Source of the DNA: Saccharothrix syringae
GTDB taxonomy: Bacteria > Actinomycetota > Actinomycetes > Mycobacteriales > Pseudonocardiaceae
Length of the DNA: 64,000 nucleotides
Direction: 5' to 3'
NCBI RefSeq assembly: GCF_009498035.1
Contig: NZ_CP034550.1
Span: 10,106,001 to 10,170,000, forward strand
The notes beneath the pieces are model-generated. The model saw nothing but the letters and a program-made list of their open reading frames with translations. It was not told where the DNA came from and did no database searches. Both the position numbers and the translations under genes were made by a program. Of the stretch, positions 56,854 to 64,000 are shown in pieces (position 1 is the first letter of the stretch; each line of letters opens with the position of its first letter).

Positions 56854-57082
56854 GTCGAACCTTCGGCACCCCCGTGTCGAACCTCCGGGACCGGTGAGTT
56901 CCACGTTCGGGACCCCCGAGTTCGACGTTCACGTCGAACTCGGGGGGCCTGAACGCATGACACGCGGGGTCTGGACGCATGACACGCGCGGGTTGGGCGC
57001 ATGACACGCGGGGCGTGAATGTGGAATTCGGGGGGTCTGGGGGTTCGACACGACGGGGCTGAGGGTTCGACTCGCGCGGGGT
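56851..57082. repeat. 22-bp periodic array spanning the gap between convergent SDR and upp genes
   Basis: From 56851 four 22-base units run in one orientation (cores GTCGAACC or GTTCCACG). Then six units run in the opposite orientation from 56951 (cores GCATGACACGCG x3, GTGGAATTCGG, GTTCGACACG, GTTCGACTCG). All unit starts are 22 bases apart within each half. The halves meet in a hairpin at 56913-56946. The first unit begins with the SDR stop codon and the last ends at the upp stop. The cores match those at 23020 and 24120. Confidence 0.9.
56913..56946. terminator. 16-bp hairpin at the array centre
   Basis: Positions 56913-56928 pair perfectly with 56931-56946 around TC (arms CCCCCGAGTTCGACGT and its complement). 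It lies where the 22-bp units change orientation and may terminate both convergent genes. Confidence 0.7.
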
Positions 57083-57705
57083 CAGACGGTGCCGTACTGG
57101 CGGTCGCCGGCGTCGCCGAGGCCGGGGACGATGAAGCCCGAGTCGTTCAGGCGCTCGTCGACGCTGGCGGTGACCAGGCGGACGGGCAGGCCGGAGGCCG
57201 ACAGGTGCTCGATGCCCTCGGGGGCGGCCAGGCAGCAGATGGCGGTGACGTCGGTGGCGCCCCGGTCGGTCAGCAGGCGGATCGTGTAGGCCATGGAGCC
57301 GCCGGTGGCCAGCATCGGGTCCAGCACGAGGACCGGGCGGCCGGCCAGGGAGTCCGGCAGCGACTCCATGTACGGGGTCGGCTGCAGGGTCTCCTCGTCG
57401 CGCGCCAGGCCGACGAAGCCCATCTGGGCGTCGGGGATCAGCTTGTGCGCCTGGTCGGCCATGCCCAGGCCGGCCCGCAGCACCGGGACCAGCAGGGGCG
57501 GGTTGGCCAGCCGGTGGCCGGTGGTGCGGGCGACGGGCGTGTGCACGCGCTCCTCGGCCACCGGCAGGGAGCGGGTGGCCTCGTACACGAGCATCACCGT
57601 CAGCTCCTGCAGCGCGGCGCGGAACGCCGCGTTGTCGGTGCGGGCGTCGCGCATGGTGGTCAGCCGCGCCCGGGCCAGGGGGTGATCGACGACGAGGACG
57701 TCCAT
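57082..57705 (-). CDS. upp: Uracil phosphoribosyltransferase
   Basis: A 207-residue salvage enzyme making UMP from uracil and PRPP. The PRPP loop is [16 protein letters not shown], the uracil site is near the C-terminal [16 protein letters not shown], and [14 protein letters not shown] is present. ATG 57705 is chosen because homology ([18 protein letters not shown]) begins there and TACTGT lies 6 bases upstream (leaderless). deoC and purine nucleoside phosphorylase elsewhere in the window belong to the same salvage network. Confidence 0.95.
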   Translation of the reverse strand: MDVLVVDHPLARARLTTMRDARTDNAAFRAALQELTVMLVYEATRSLPVAEERVHTPVARTTGHRLANPPLLVPVLRAGLGMADQAHKLIPDAQMGFVGLARDEETLQPTPYMESLPDSLAGRPVLVLDPMLATGGSMAYTIRLLTDRGATDVTAICCLAAPEGIEHLSASGLPVRLVTASVDERLNDSGFIVPGLGDAGDRQYGTV

Positions 57706-57930
57706 GGTCGAACAGTATGTGGTACCCCCGACCGGTGCCCGACTCACCCGCACCGGCCGTCCCCGGTGGGCCGGGCTCGCCGGAGCCGGTCACCGGGCGG
57801 GTGCGCTCGTCGGCGTTCTCCGGTGGCGGCGGGCACCTTGCCCGCCCTCCCGCGACGGGGTCGCGTTCCGACCGGAGATCCGGCGTTTGGGGCCCGATGA
57901 GGTGGTGCCCGGGGTAGTAGCGTCGTGACC

Positions 57931-58917
57931 GTGGCTGATCACGTGCGGATCGGTGTGTTGGGGGCGGCGCGGATCGTGCCGGCCGCGTTGGTCCGGCCGG
58001 CGCGGGCGGTGGGGACCGCGGTGGTGTCGGCGGTGGCCGCCCGGGACGCGGGGCGGGCGCGGGAGTTCGCGGACAAGCACGGGATCGCGCGCGTGCACGA
58101 CGACTACGCGTCGTTGCTGGCCGATCCCGACATCGACGCCGTGTACGTGCCGTTGCCCAACGGGCTGCACGGGAAGTGGACGCTGGCGGCGTTGGCGGCC
58201 GGGAAGCACGTGCTGTGCGAGAAGCCCTTCGCGGCCAACGCGGAGGAGGCGGCGCGGGTCGCGGCGGCGGCGCGGGACAGCGGGCTGGTGGTGATGGAGG
58301 CGTTCCACTACCGGTACCACCCGCTGACCGCCCGGCTGGTCGAGGTGGTGGCCGAGCTGGGCGAGCTGCGGCACGTGGACGCGCGGCTGTGCTTCCCGCT
58401 GCCCCGGTTCACCGACATCCGGTACTCGCTGGAGCTGGCGGGTGGCGCGCTGATGGACGCCGGGTGCTACCCGGTGAACCTGGTGCGGCTGCTGGGCGGC
58501 GGCGAACCCGAGGTCAAGTCGGCGCGGGCGCTGCTCAAGGGCGAGGGCGTGGACCGGGCGATGCGCGCCGAGCTGAAGTTCCCCGGCGGGCACACCGGCA
58601 CGGTGGTCACGTCGATGTGGTCGCACTCGCTGCTGAAGCTGTCGGCGCGGGTGCTGGGCGCCAACGGCGAGGTGCGCGTGCTCAACCCGTTCGCGCCGCA
58701 GGGTGGGCACCGGCTGGCGGTGCGGCTGAAGGGGCACCGGCGGGTCGAGCGCTTCGACCGGCGGCCGTCCTACGAGTACCAGCTGGAGGCGTTCGCGGAC
58801 GCGGTGCTGCACGGCAAACCGTTCCCGACCACGCCGGACGACGCGGTGGCGACCCTGCGCGTGATCGACGACATCTACCGCGCCGCCGGGCTCCCGGTGC
58901 GCCGACCGGTGGACTGA
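57931..58917 (+). CDS. Gfo/Idh/MocA family oxidoreductase
   Basis: A 328-residue NAD(P)-dependent dehydrogenase. The Rossmann start VRIGVLGAARIVPAAL, IDAVYVPLPNGLHG, and the signature CEKPFAANAEEAARV are present, followed by the C-terminal sheet with YRYHPLTARLVE and GGALMDAGCYPVNLVR. Such enzymes act on sugars, inositols or trans-dihydrodiols. GTG 57931 is preferred over GTG 57925, since TAGCGT lies 7 bases before it. The lipoprotein gene overlaps its stop by one base (TGATG). Confidence 0.9.
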   Translation: MADHVRIGVLGAARIVPAALVRPARAVGTAVVSAVAARDAGRAREFADKHGIARVHDDYASLLADPDIDAVYVPLPNGLHGKWTLAALAAGKHVLCEKPFAANAEEAARVAAAARDSGLVVMEAFHYRYHPLTARLVEVVAELGELRHVDARLCFPLPRFTDIRYSLELAGGALMDAGCYPVNLVRLLGGGEPEVKSARALLKGEGVDRAMRAELKFPGGHTGTVVTSMWSHSLLKLSARVLGANGEVRVLNPFAPQGGHRLAVRLKGHRRVERFDRRPSYEYQLEAFADAVLHGKPFPTTPDDAVATLRVIDDIYRAAGLPVRRPVD

Positions 58918-59363
58918 TGCGCCGACTCTGGGCGCTGCTGCTGGTCGCCGCGGTGGGGTGTGGTGCGCCGCCGGCGCCCGTCGCCGCGAAGTCCGGCACG
59001 GGCGAGCTGCGCACCGACCTCGACCCGCTGCTCACCCGGTTCCCGGCGCTCGACGGCACGACCGGCGCGCGGTGGATGTCCGGCACCCGCGGCCGCGCGG
59101 ACGTGCCGGGTCCCTCGACGTACTGGATCGACGCGGTGGTCGAGCTGCCGGCGGCGCGGGTCGAGGAGCTGGTGTCCGCCCACTCCCCCACCGACGAGGG
59201 CAGGTCGCCGGACGTGGTCGACGGGATGCGCGACCACCTGCCCGCCGGGCCGTTCCTGACCGGCGCCGCGCTCGACGCCGCGTTCCACCGCGGGAGCTGG
59301 TCGGCCTCGGCCCACCTGGCCCGGGGAACCGGGCGGCTGGTGCTAGTCGCGACCGGCGGGTGA
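58917..59363 (+). CDS. Small lipoprotein, unknown
   Basis: A 148-residue protein. A signal peptide with lipobox VGCG (Cys near residue 15, after LLLVAAVGC) is followed by a mature domain of no recognised family (TGARWMSGTRG, STYWIDAVVELPAARVEELV, GRLVLVATGG). The ATG overlaps the oxidoreductase stop (TGATG), so they are co-translated. The stop is 7 bases from that of the convergent EACC1-like gene. Confidence 0.7.
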   Translation: MRRLWALLLVAAVGCGAPPAPVAAKSGTGELRTDLDPLLTRFPALDGTTGARWMSGTRGRADVPGPSTYWIDAVVELPAARVEELVSAHSPTDEGRSPDVVDGMRDHLPAGPFLTGAALDAAFHRGSWSASAHLARGTGRLVLVATGG

Positions 59364-59370
59364 CGACCGG

Positions 59371-59733
59371 TCAGCCCTCGACCTCCTTGCGCAGGAACGC
59401 TTCCACGGCCCGCTGCCCCTCGGCGTCGACGGGTCCGGTGATCTCCAGCCGCCGGTCGCCGTCGCGGACGACGAGCTTGCGCTTGGAATCGCGGTTCACC
59501 CAGTCCCGCAGCGCCATCGCCACCTGGCGCAGCACCGGCGAACCGGCCAGGGCGACCACGATCGTGGTGACCGACGCGGCGTCGAGGCCCTTGCTGCCGG
59601 CCGGCGCCGCACCGTTCCCGGCGAACTCGACGCGGTCCAGGTCGAGGGCCCACAGCTCGTCGAACAGCAGGCGGGCGTCCGCGTCGGCGCGCACCGGGTC
59701 CTCGTCCTCGACGGTCACGGAAAACACGGCCAT
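59371..59733 (-). CDS. EACC1-like effector-associated protein
   Basis: A 120-residue small protein resembling the effector-associated constant component EACC1 of predicted prokaryotic conflict systems: an N-terminal strand-rich half (FSVTVEDEDPVRADADARLLFDEL), a central Gly-Ser-Lys-Gly-Leu helix with hydrophobic face (ASVTTIVVALAGSPVLRQVAMALRDWV) and a basic terminal hairpin KRKLVVRDGDRRLEITG. In such systems EACC1 sits next to caspase, trypsin or other effector genes; here the neighbour is the divergent caspase-WD40 gene, 21 bases away. ATG 59733 follows TAGTGT by 8 bases. Assignment is by pattern, not search. Confidence 0.7.
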   Translation of the reverse strand: MAVFSVTVEDEDPVRADADARLLFDELWALDLDRVEFAGNGAAPAGSKGLDAASVTTIVVALAGSPVLRQVAMALRDWVNRDSKRKLVVRDGDRRLEITGPVDAEGQRAVEAFLRKEVEG

Positions 59734-59754
59734 GGGCAGGCACACTAGACCGCC

Positions 59755-61548
59755 ATGAGGACGGCGCTGCTGATCGCCACGGATTCGTACTCGGATCCGG
59801 CGTTCAGCGCCCTGCGGGCCCCGGGACACGACGTCGCCTCGCTTCGCGCGGTGCTCGCGGACCCGGCGATCGGGGCGTTCCGGACGCAGGTCCTGGTCAA
59901 CCGGCCGGCGCAGGAGGTGCGGGAGCGGGTCGAGGACCTGTTCGCCACCGCCGGCCTCGACGACCTCGTGCTGCTCTACCTCTCCGGCCACGGCGTGAAG
60001 GACCGGCAGGGGCGCCTGCACTTCGCCGCCACCGACACCCGCGCCGACCGGCTGCGGACCACCGGTGTGCCGGCCGAGCTGGTGCGCGAGCTGATCCACG
60101 AGAGCCGCAGCCGCAAGGTCGTCGTCCTGCTCGACTGCTGCTACAGCGGGGCGTTCCCGGCCGGGATGCGGCCCAAGGGCGGCGCGGTGGACGTGGCCGA
60201 GCTGGTCGAGGGTCGCGGTTGCGCGGTGATCACCTCGTCCACCCACCTCCAGCACGCCTTCGAACCCGACGGCACGGCGGAGGTGTCGACCGGCCCCGCG
60301 TCGGTGTTCACCGGCGTGGTCGTCGAGGGGCTGCGGACGGGCGCGGCGGACGTGGACGGCGACGGCGCGGTCACCGCGCGGGACCTCTACGACTACGTCC
60401 ACGAGCACGTGCGCCGGCTCACGCCCCACCAGACGCCCACCAGCGGCGGGGTGGTCAGCGGCGACCTGCTGGTCGCGCACGCGCCCCGGCGGCCGGCCGG
60501 CGGTTCGGCAGTGCGGGTGGCCGCCGCCAAGGCCCTGGGCGACCTCGGGGATCCGGAACGCGCGGCGGCCGTGCTGCGGGGCGCCGCCGGCGGCCCGGCA
60601 GTGGCGCCGCCCCGCGAGTACCGGTTCCCCGCACGGCTGGACGGCAAGGGCGGTCCGGTGGCGTTCAGCCCCGACTCGTCCCTGCTGGCGGCCGCCGGCA
60701 CCGTCTGGGACACCAGGACCTGGCAACCCGCGTCCCGGCTACCCCGGCACGACCGCCCACGTGCCTTCAGCCCGGACGGGCACCTGCTCGCGGTGGCCGG
60801 TCCCAGGGGCATCTCGCTGCGGTCGACGGCGGCCTGGCACGAGGTCCGGTTCCTGCCCGCCCTCGCGCGGTACCTGCGGTTCAGCCACGACGGCGGGCTC
60901 CTGGTCGCCTGGCGGCCCGGCACCCTCTCCCTCTGGGAGGCGGCGGACGGCACCTGGCAGTCCGCGCCACCCGCGTGGGAGGGCGTCTGGGCGGTCGACG
61001 TCAGCCGGTCGTCACCCCGGCTCGCCGTGATCGGCATGCCGAGGGACGAAATGCTGCGGGTCGAGCTTTTCGACACCTCGACCCGGCAGCTGATCGCGCG
61101 CCACCCGCTCCGGGAAGCCGAAGCGATGGGCCTGAGCCCGGACGGCGGCCTGGTGGCGCTGTCCTCCTCCACGGCGACCGTCGTGCTGCGGACCGTCGAC
61201 TGGGCACCGGTCGCGGAACTGCACACGCCGTCGGCGCTCCGGGAGCCCGGCCCGGTCTTCGTGGACGACAGCACGCTCGCGGTCCACGCGCACCACGGGC
61301 TGGAGCTGTGGGACCTGCCGACCCGCACGAGGGCGTTCCGCCTGGAGACCGACCTCGAACACCTGGACTTCAGCCCCGACGGGCGGTTCGCGGCGGTCTC
61401 CGACCGGAACGGCCCCCCGCGCGTCTGGGCCCGGGACCGCGGCGACCTGGGGCCGCTGCCGATCGACCCCGCCCCACCGGTCACGCCCGCCGAGCGGGTG
61501 GGGACGAGGTGGTGGCGACGCGTCGTCAACCGGGCCCGACCCACCTAG
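59755..61548 (+). CDS. Caspase-family protease with WD40-like C-terminal propeller
   Basis: A 597-residue protein. Residues 1 to about 240 are a caspase/metacaspase domain: ALLIATDSY, catalytic His79 in LYLSGHGVKD and Cys129 in LLDCCYSGAF. An Asp-rich DVDGDGAVTARDLYDYV loop (EF-hand-like) follows. Residues about 295-575 contain seven or so WD-type repeats (AFSPDGHLLAVAG, LSPDGGLVALSS, FSPDGRFAAVSD). Such proteins are thought to cleave partners after sensing a trigger. A C-terminal RWWRRVVNRARP basic tail ends it. It is divergent from the EACC1-like gene and followed by a decayed copy. Confidence 0.87.
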   Translation: MRTALLIATDSYSDPAFSALRAPGHDVASLRAVLADPAIGAFRTQVLVNRPAQEVRERVEDLFATAGLDDLVLLYLSGHGVKDRQGRLHFAATDTRADRLRTTGVPAELVRELIHESRSRKVVVLLDCCYSGAFPAGMRPKGGAVDVAELVEGRGCAVITSSTHLQHAFEPDGTAEVSTGPASVFTGVVVEGLRTGAADVDGDGAVTARDLYDYVHEHVRRLTPHQTPTSGGVVSGDLLVAHAPRRPAGGSAVRVAAAKALGDLGDPERAAAVLRGAAGGPAVAPPREYRFPARLDGKGGPVAFSPDSSLLAAAGTVWDTRTWQPASRLPRHDRPRAFSPDGHLLAVAGPRGISLRSTAAWHEVRFLPALARYLRFSHDGGLLVAWRPGTLSLWEAADGTWQSAPPAWEGVWAVDVSRSSPRLAVIGMPRDEMLRVELFDTSTRQLIARHPLREAEAMGLSPDGGLVALSSSTATVVLRTVDWAPVAELHTPSALREPGPVFVDDSTLAVHAHHGLELWDLPTRTRAFRLETDLEHLDFSPDGRFAAVSDRNGPPRVWARDRGDLGPLPIDPAPPVTPAERVGTRWWRRVVNRARPT

Positions 61549-61598
61549 GCTTCGCGGATGACCCGGTTGTCCCCCACCTGCCGACCTCGGCGGGCCGG

Positions 61599-62137
61599 AG
61601 AACGGCGCTCCCGGTGGCCACCGACCAGCACGACGCCACCGCCCTCGCCGCGGTGCCGGGCGACCCGGCGGTCGGCGCGTTCGGCACGCGCGTCCTGCTC
61701 AACCGCCCGGCGCAGGAGATCCGCGAGGAGGTCAACGACCCGTTCGCCGAAGCGGGCCCGGACGACGTCGTCCTGCTGCGCAGCCCGGACCCGGCGTTCC
61801 GCGCGGCCGGCGTCCAGGTGCTCAAGGCCCGGGCCGCCGCCGGTTGCGAAGGCTCGGACCTGGTCAGCGTGCGGGACACCACCACCACCAAACCGCCGGC
61901 CTGACCGTGGCGCTGGGCGGCTCCGACCGGATCCGCCTGGTGGACGTGCGGACCGGGGCGGTGTTCCAGGACGTCCACGGGAACGACCCGGTGTTCAGCC
62001 CGGACGGGCGGCTGCTGGTGGCACAGCCGCGGAACCCGCACGAGCCGGCCCCGGTGCGGGCCCACGCACCGGAAGACCTCGAACCGTTGCCGACCGGCTG
62101 GGCGGAACCGGTCGTCACCCGTTCCCCCGACTCCTAG
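61599..62137 (+). pseudogene. Decayed tandem copy of the caspase-WD40 gene
   Basis: Downstream of the intact gene, the frame reads RTALPVATDQHDATALAAVPGD, then PAVGAFGTRVLLNRPAQEIREEVNDPF, matching residues 2-65 of the neighbour. After DDVVLL the catalytic His and Cys region is missing, and the text jumps to unrelated sequence ending at TGA 61902-61904. A WD-type remnant (IRLVDVRTGAVF, VFSPDGRLLVAQP) continues in another frame to TAG 62137. It has no start codon or full domain. It is a partial duplication with internal deletion and frameshift. Confidence 0.8.
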
Positions 62138-62147
62138 ACTCACCCGG

Positions 62148-62786
62148 GTGAGCGACGAGTTGGTCCCGGACCCCCGTCAGATGCGCGCCTCGGACGCCGA
62201 CCGCGAGAAGGTCGCCCAGGTGCTCCAGCGGGCCCACGGGGAGGGCAGGCTGGACCTCCACGAGCTGGACGAGCGCCTGGCCTCCGCCTACGCCGCCAAG
62301 ACCTACGGCGACCTCGTGCCGCTGACGGCCGACCTCGGCATCCCCTCGCCCGCGCTCCTGCCCACGCCGGTCCAGCAGCACCTGCCCGCCTCGCGCGTCG
62401 GCGGCACGCCGGGGTCGGCGAACTCCTTCGCGTTCTGGTCGGGCGTCGAGCGGCGCGGCGACTGGGTGGTGCCGGTGACGCACAACGCGGTCGCGATCAT
62501 GGGCGGGGTGGTGATCGACCTGACCAGGGCGCGGTTCGCGCAGCAGGAGACCACGATCAACGCCTACGCGCTCATGGGCGGCATCGAGGTGATCGTGCCG
62601 CCGGACGTGACCGTGCGGGTCGACGGGATCGGCTTCATGGGCGCGTTCGAGGACAGCACGCACAAGGGCGAGCCGACCGTCCCGGGCGGGCCCGTGGTGC
62701 GGGTCACCGGGTTCGCGATGATGGGCGGGGTCGAGGTGAAGCGGCCGAAGAAGAAAAAGGTCAAGCACCCCGAGATCGAGGACTGA
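62148..62786 (+). CDS. DUF1707 protein with LiaF-like (cell-wall-active antibiotics response) C-terminal domain
   Basis: A 212-residue soluble protein. Residues about 10-65 are DUF1707 (MRASDADREKVAQVLQRAHGEGRLDLHELDERLASAY). Residues about 115-200 are a beta-helical LiaF/DUF2154-like domain with repeated MGG turns (AIMGGVVIDL, ALMGGIEVIVP, FMGAFED, AMMGGVEVK). The C-terminus is Lys-rich (KRPKKKKVK), possibly membrane-lipid facing. GTG 62148 follows TAGACT by 7 bases (leaderless); that TAG is also the stop of the upstream pseudogene frame. Envelope stress sensing is a family inference. Confidence 0.83.
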   Translation: MSDELVPDPRQMRASDADREKVAQVLQRAHGEGRLDLHELDERLASAYAAKTYGDLVPLTADLGIPSPALLPTPVQQHLPASRVGGTPGSANSFAFWSGVERRGDWVVPVTHNAVAIMGGVVIDLTRARFAQQETTINAYALMGGIEVIVPPDVTVRVDGIGFMGAFEDSTHKGEPTVPGGPVVRVTGFAMMGGVEVKRPKKKKVKHPEIED

Positions 62787-62854
62787 ACAACCCCCTGAAC
62801 AGGCGAAACGTCCTCACTTAGGACGGCCGTCCCAGTCCGCCTAGACTCGGCGGC

Positions 62855-63820
62855 ATGGCTGCTCCAACGACATCGCCGTCGCTGCCCCCGGCGCTCGCGG
62901 ACGCCGTCCGCGACGACGCGTCGCTGCGCCGGTTCCTGCACGGGCTGCCCGGTGTGGACCAGGTCGGCGTGGAACAGCGCGCGGCCGGGTTGGGCACGCG
63001 CAGCATCAAGAAGGCCGCGAAGCTGTGGGCCATCGACGCGGCGATCGGCATGGTCGACCTGACCACGCTGGAGGGCGCGGACACCCCCGGCAAGGTGCGG
63101 TCGCTGGCCGCGAAGGCCCGCCGGCCCGACCCGGACAACCCGGACGTGCCGAAGGTCGCCGCGGTGTGCGTGTACCCGGACATGGTCGCCACGGCCGTCG
63201 GGGAGCTGCGGGGCACCGGGATCGGCGTGGCCAGCGTGGCCACCGCGTTCCCGTCGGGCCGCTCCAGCCTCAAGGTCAAGCTGGAGGACACCGCCTTCGC
63301 CGTGGAGGCGGGCGCGACCGAGATCGACATGGTGATCGACCGGGGCGCGTTCCTCTCCGGCCGCTACGGGCAGGTGTTCGACGAGATCGTGCAGGTCAAG
63401 CACGCCTGCGGCGACGCGCACCTGAAGGTCATCCTGGAGACCGGCGAGCTGGCCACCTACGACAACGTGCGCCGCGCCTCGTGGCTCGCGCTGCTCGCGG
63501 GCGGCGACTTCATCAAGACCTCCACCGGCAAGGTCTCGCCCGCGGCGACGCTGCCGGTCACCCACGTGATGCTCCAGGCCGTGCGCGACTGGCGCACCCA
63601 GACCGGGCAGCTGCGGGGCGTCAAGCCCGCGGGCGGCATCCGCAGCACCAAGGACGCGATCAAGTACCTGGTGGCCGTGCACGAGGTGGCCGGCCCGGAG
63701 TGGCTGACCGCCGAGCTGTTCCGGTTCGGCGCCTCGACGCTGCTCAACGACCTGCTGATGCAGCGGCGCACCCAGTTGGAAGGCCACTACAGCGGCCCCG
63801 ATTACGTGACGGTGGACTGA
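62855..63820 (+). CDS. deoC: Deoxyribose-phosphate aldolase
   Basis: A 321-residue class I aldolase splitting 2-deoxyribose 5-phosphate to acetaldehyde and glyceraldehyde 3-phosphate. The Schiff-base Lys is in GGDFIKTSTGKVSPAATL and the second active-site Lys in RGVKPAGGIR; VCVYPDMV and EIDMVIDRGAFLSG are typical. The N-terminal extension of about 60 residues is usual for actinobacterial and animal-like DeoC. ATG 62855 follows TAGACT by 7 bases. An aldehyde dehydrogenase gene begins 2 bases after its stop, which would oxidise the acetaldehyde. Confidence 0.95.
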   Translation: MAAPTTSPSLPPALADAVRDDASLRRFLHGLPGVDQVGVEQRAAGLGTRSIKKAAKLWAIDAAIGMVDLTTLEGADTPGKVRSLAAKARRPDPDNPDVPKVAAVCVYPDMVATAVGELRGTGIGVASVATAFPSGRSSLKVKLEDTAFAVEAGATEIDMVIDRGAFLSGRYGQVFDEIVQVKHACGDAHLKVILETGELATYDNVRRASWLALLAGGDFIKTSTGKVSPAATLPVTHVMLQAVRDWRTQTGQLRGVKPAGGIRSTKDAIKYLVAVHEVAGPEWLTAELFRFGASTLLNDLLMQRRTQLEGHYSGPDYVTVD

Positions 63821-63822
63821 CC

Positions 63823-64000
63823 ATGTGGGAATACGCGCCCGCGCCCGAGTCGCGGGACATCGCGAACCTCAAGCCGACCTACCGGATGTTCGTCGACGGC
63901 CAGTTCGTCGAGGGCGGCGGCGAACCGCTGAAGACGGTCAACCCCGCCACCGAGGAGGTGCTGGCCGAGGTCTCCACGGCCACCGCCGCCGACGTGGACA
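63823..64000 (+). CDS. Aldehyde dehydrogenase, N-terminal part (cut by window edge)
   Basis: The first 59 codons are visible and open to the edge. YRMFVDGQFVEGGGEPLKTVNPATEEVLAEV is the standard N-terminal strand of NAD(P)-dependent aldehyde dehydrogenases; the catalytic Cys lies outside. The start is 2 bases after deoC, so it is in the same operon and could oxidise acetaldehyde from deoxyribose breakdown. Confidence 0.85.
   Translation, partial: MWEYAPAPESRDIANLKPTYRMFVDGQFVEGGGEPLKTVNPATEEVLAEVSTATAADVD

Overview
The window is very GC-rich, uses many GTG starts, and overlaps neighbouring genes by 4 bases (GTGA or ATGA) throughout. Its gene content points to an actinobacterium, most likely Pseudonocardiales (Saccharothrix, Actinosynnema or Lentzea type). 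The signs are an acyl-CoA carboxylase with an epsilon subunit, mycobacterial-type LpdA, DUF3558 and EspG/PPE type VII secretion genes, a CpnT-like TNT toxin, and a DasR-like operator before a chitinase. No tRNA, rRNA, insertion sequence or CRISPR array was seen. At least 19 genes carry a TANNNT-like -10 element 6-8 bases before the start codon, so leaderless transcription looks common. I used this to choose several starts.

Layout. 1-4.1 kb: tail of a Pro/Thr-rich protein, two GtrA membrane proteins, a HisN-like phosphatase and a two-component system. 4.1-7.8 kb: a four-gene operon (YbaB-like, WXG100-like, TNT NAD-glycohydrolase toxin, immunity candidate). 8-18 kb: acyl-CoA metabolism (HMG-CoA lyase, BirA, carboxylase beta, epsilon and alpha subunits), with Maf and a dicarboxylate symporter. 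18-23 kb: DUF1707, HAD and GNAT genes, then a type VII secretion substrate cluster (DUF3558 lipoprotein, WXG protein, PPE protein, EspG chaperone). 23-24.2 kb: a DUF559-type gene between two opposed arrays of 22-bp repeats. 24.2-30.4 kb: gamma-glutamylcyclotransferase, LpdA and glpF-glpK/glpD. 30.5-34.7 kb: a TauD-like dioxygenase and a large membrane-anchored STAND-WD40 protein. 35-39 kb: RidA, threonine dehydratase and two M20 hydrolases. 39.5-44.5 kb: the methylmalonyl-CoA mutase operon (mutA-mutB-meaB).

44.6-50.9 kb: Ser/Thr kinase, purine nucleoside phosphorylase, phosphosugar mutase, a flavodoxin-like protein and an aldo/keto reductase. 51-54.5 kb: a MerR-aldo/keto reductase operon with a 19-bp-spacer promoter, a repeat-rich gap, a degenerate Doc toxin separated from its RHH antitoxin by a segment with a perfect SOS box, and a TetR regulator. 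54.5-59.4 kb: chitinase with two dre-like sites, NmrA-type reductase, another 22-bp array and upp, a Gfo/Idh/MocA oxidoreductase and a lipoprotein. 59.4-62.1 kb: a conflict-type locus with an EACC1-like protein divergent from a caspase-WD40 protein, followed by a decayed tandem copy. 62-64 kb: DUF1707 protein, deoC and the start of an aldehyde dehydrogenase.

The carboxylase subunits, their biotin ligase and the mutase operon together could carry propionyl-CoA to succinyl-CoA. deoC, purine nucleoside phosphorylase, phosphosugar mutase and upp form a nucleoside salvage set. The least explained structures are the 22-bp arrays directly 3' of genes, the EACC1/caspase locus with its decayed copy, the STAND double-propeller protein and the TNT toxin operon.
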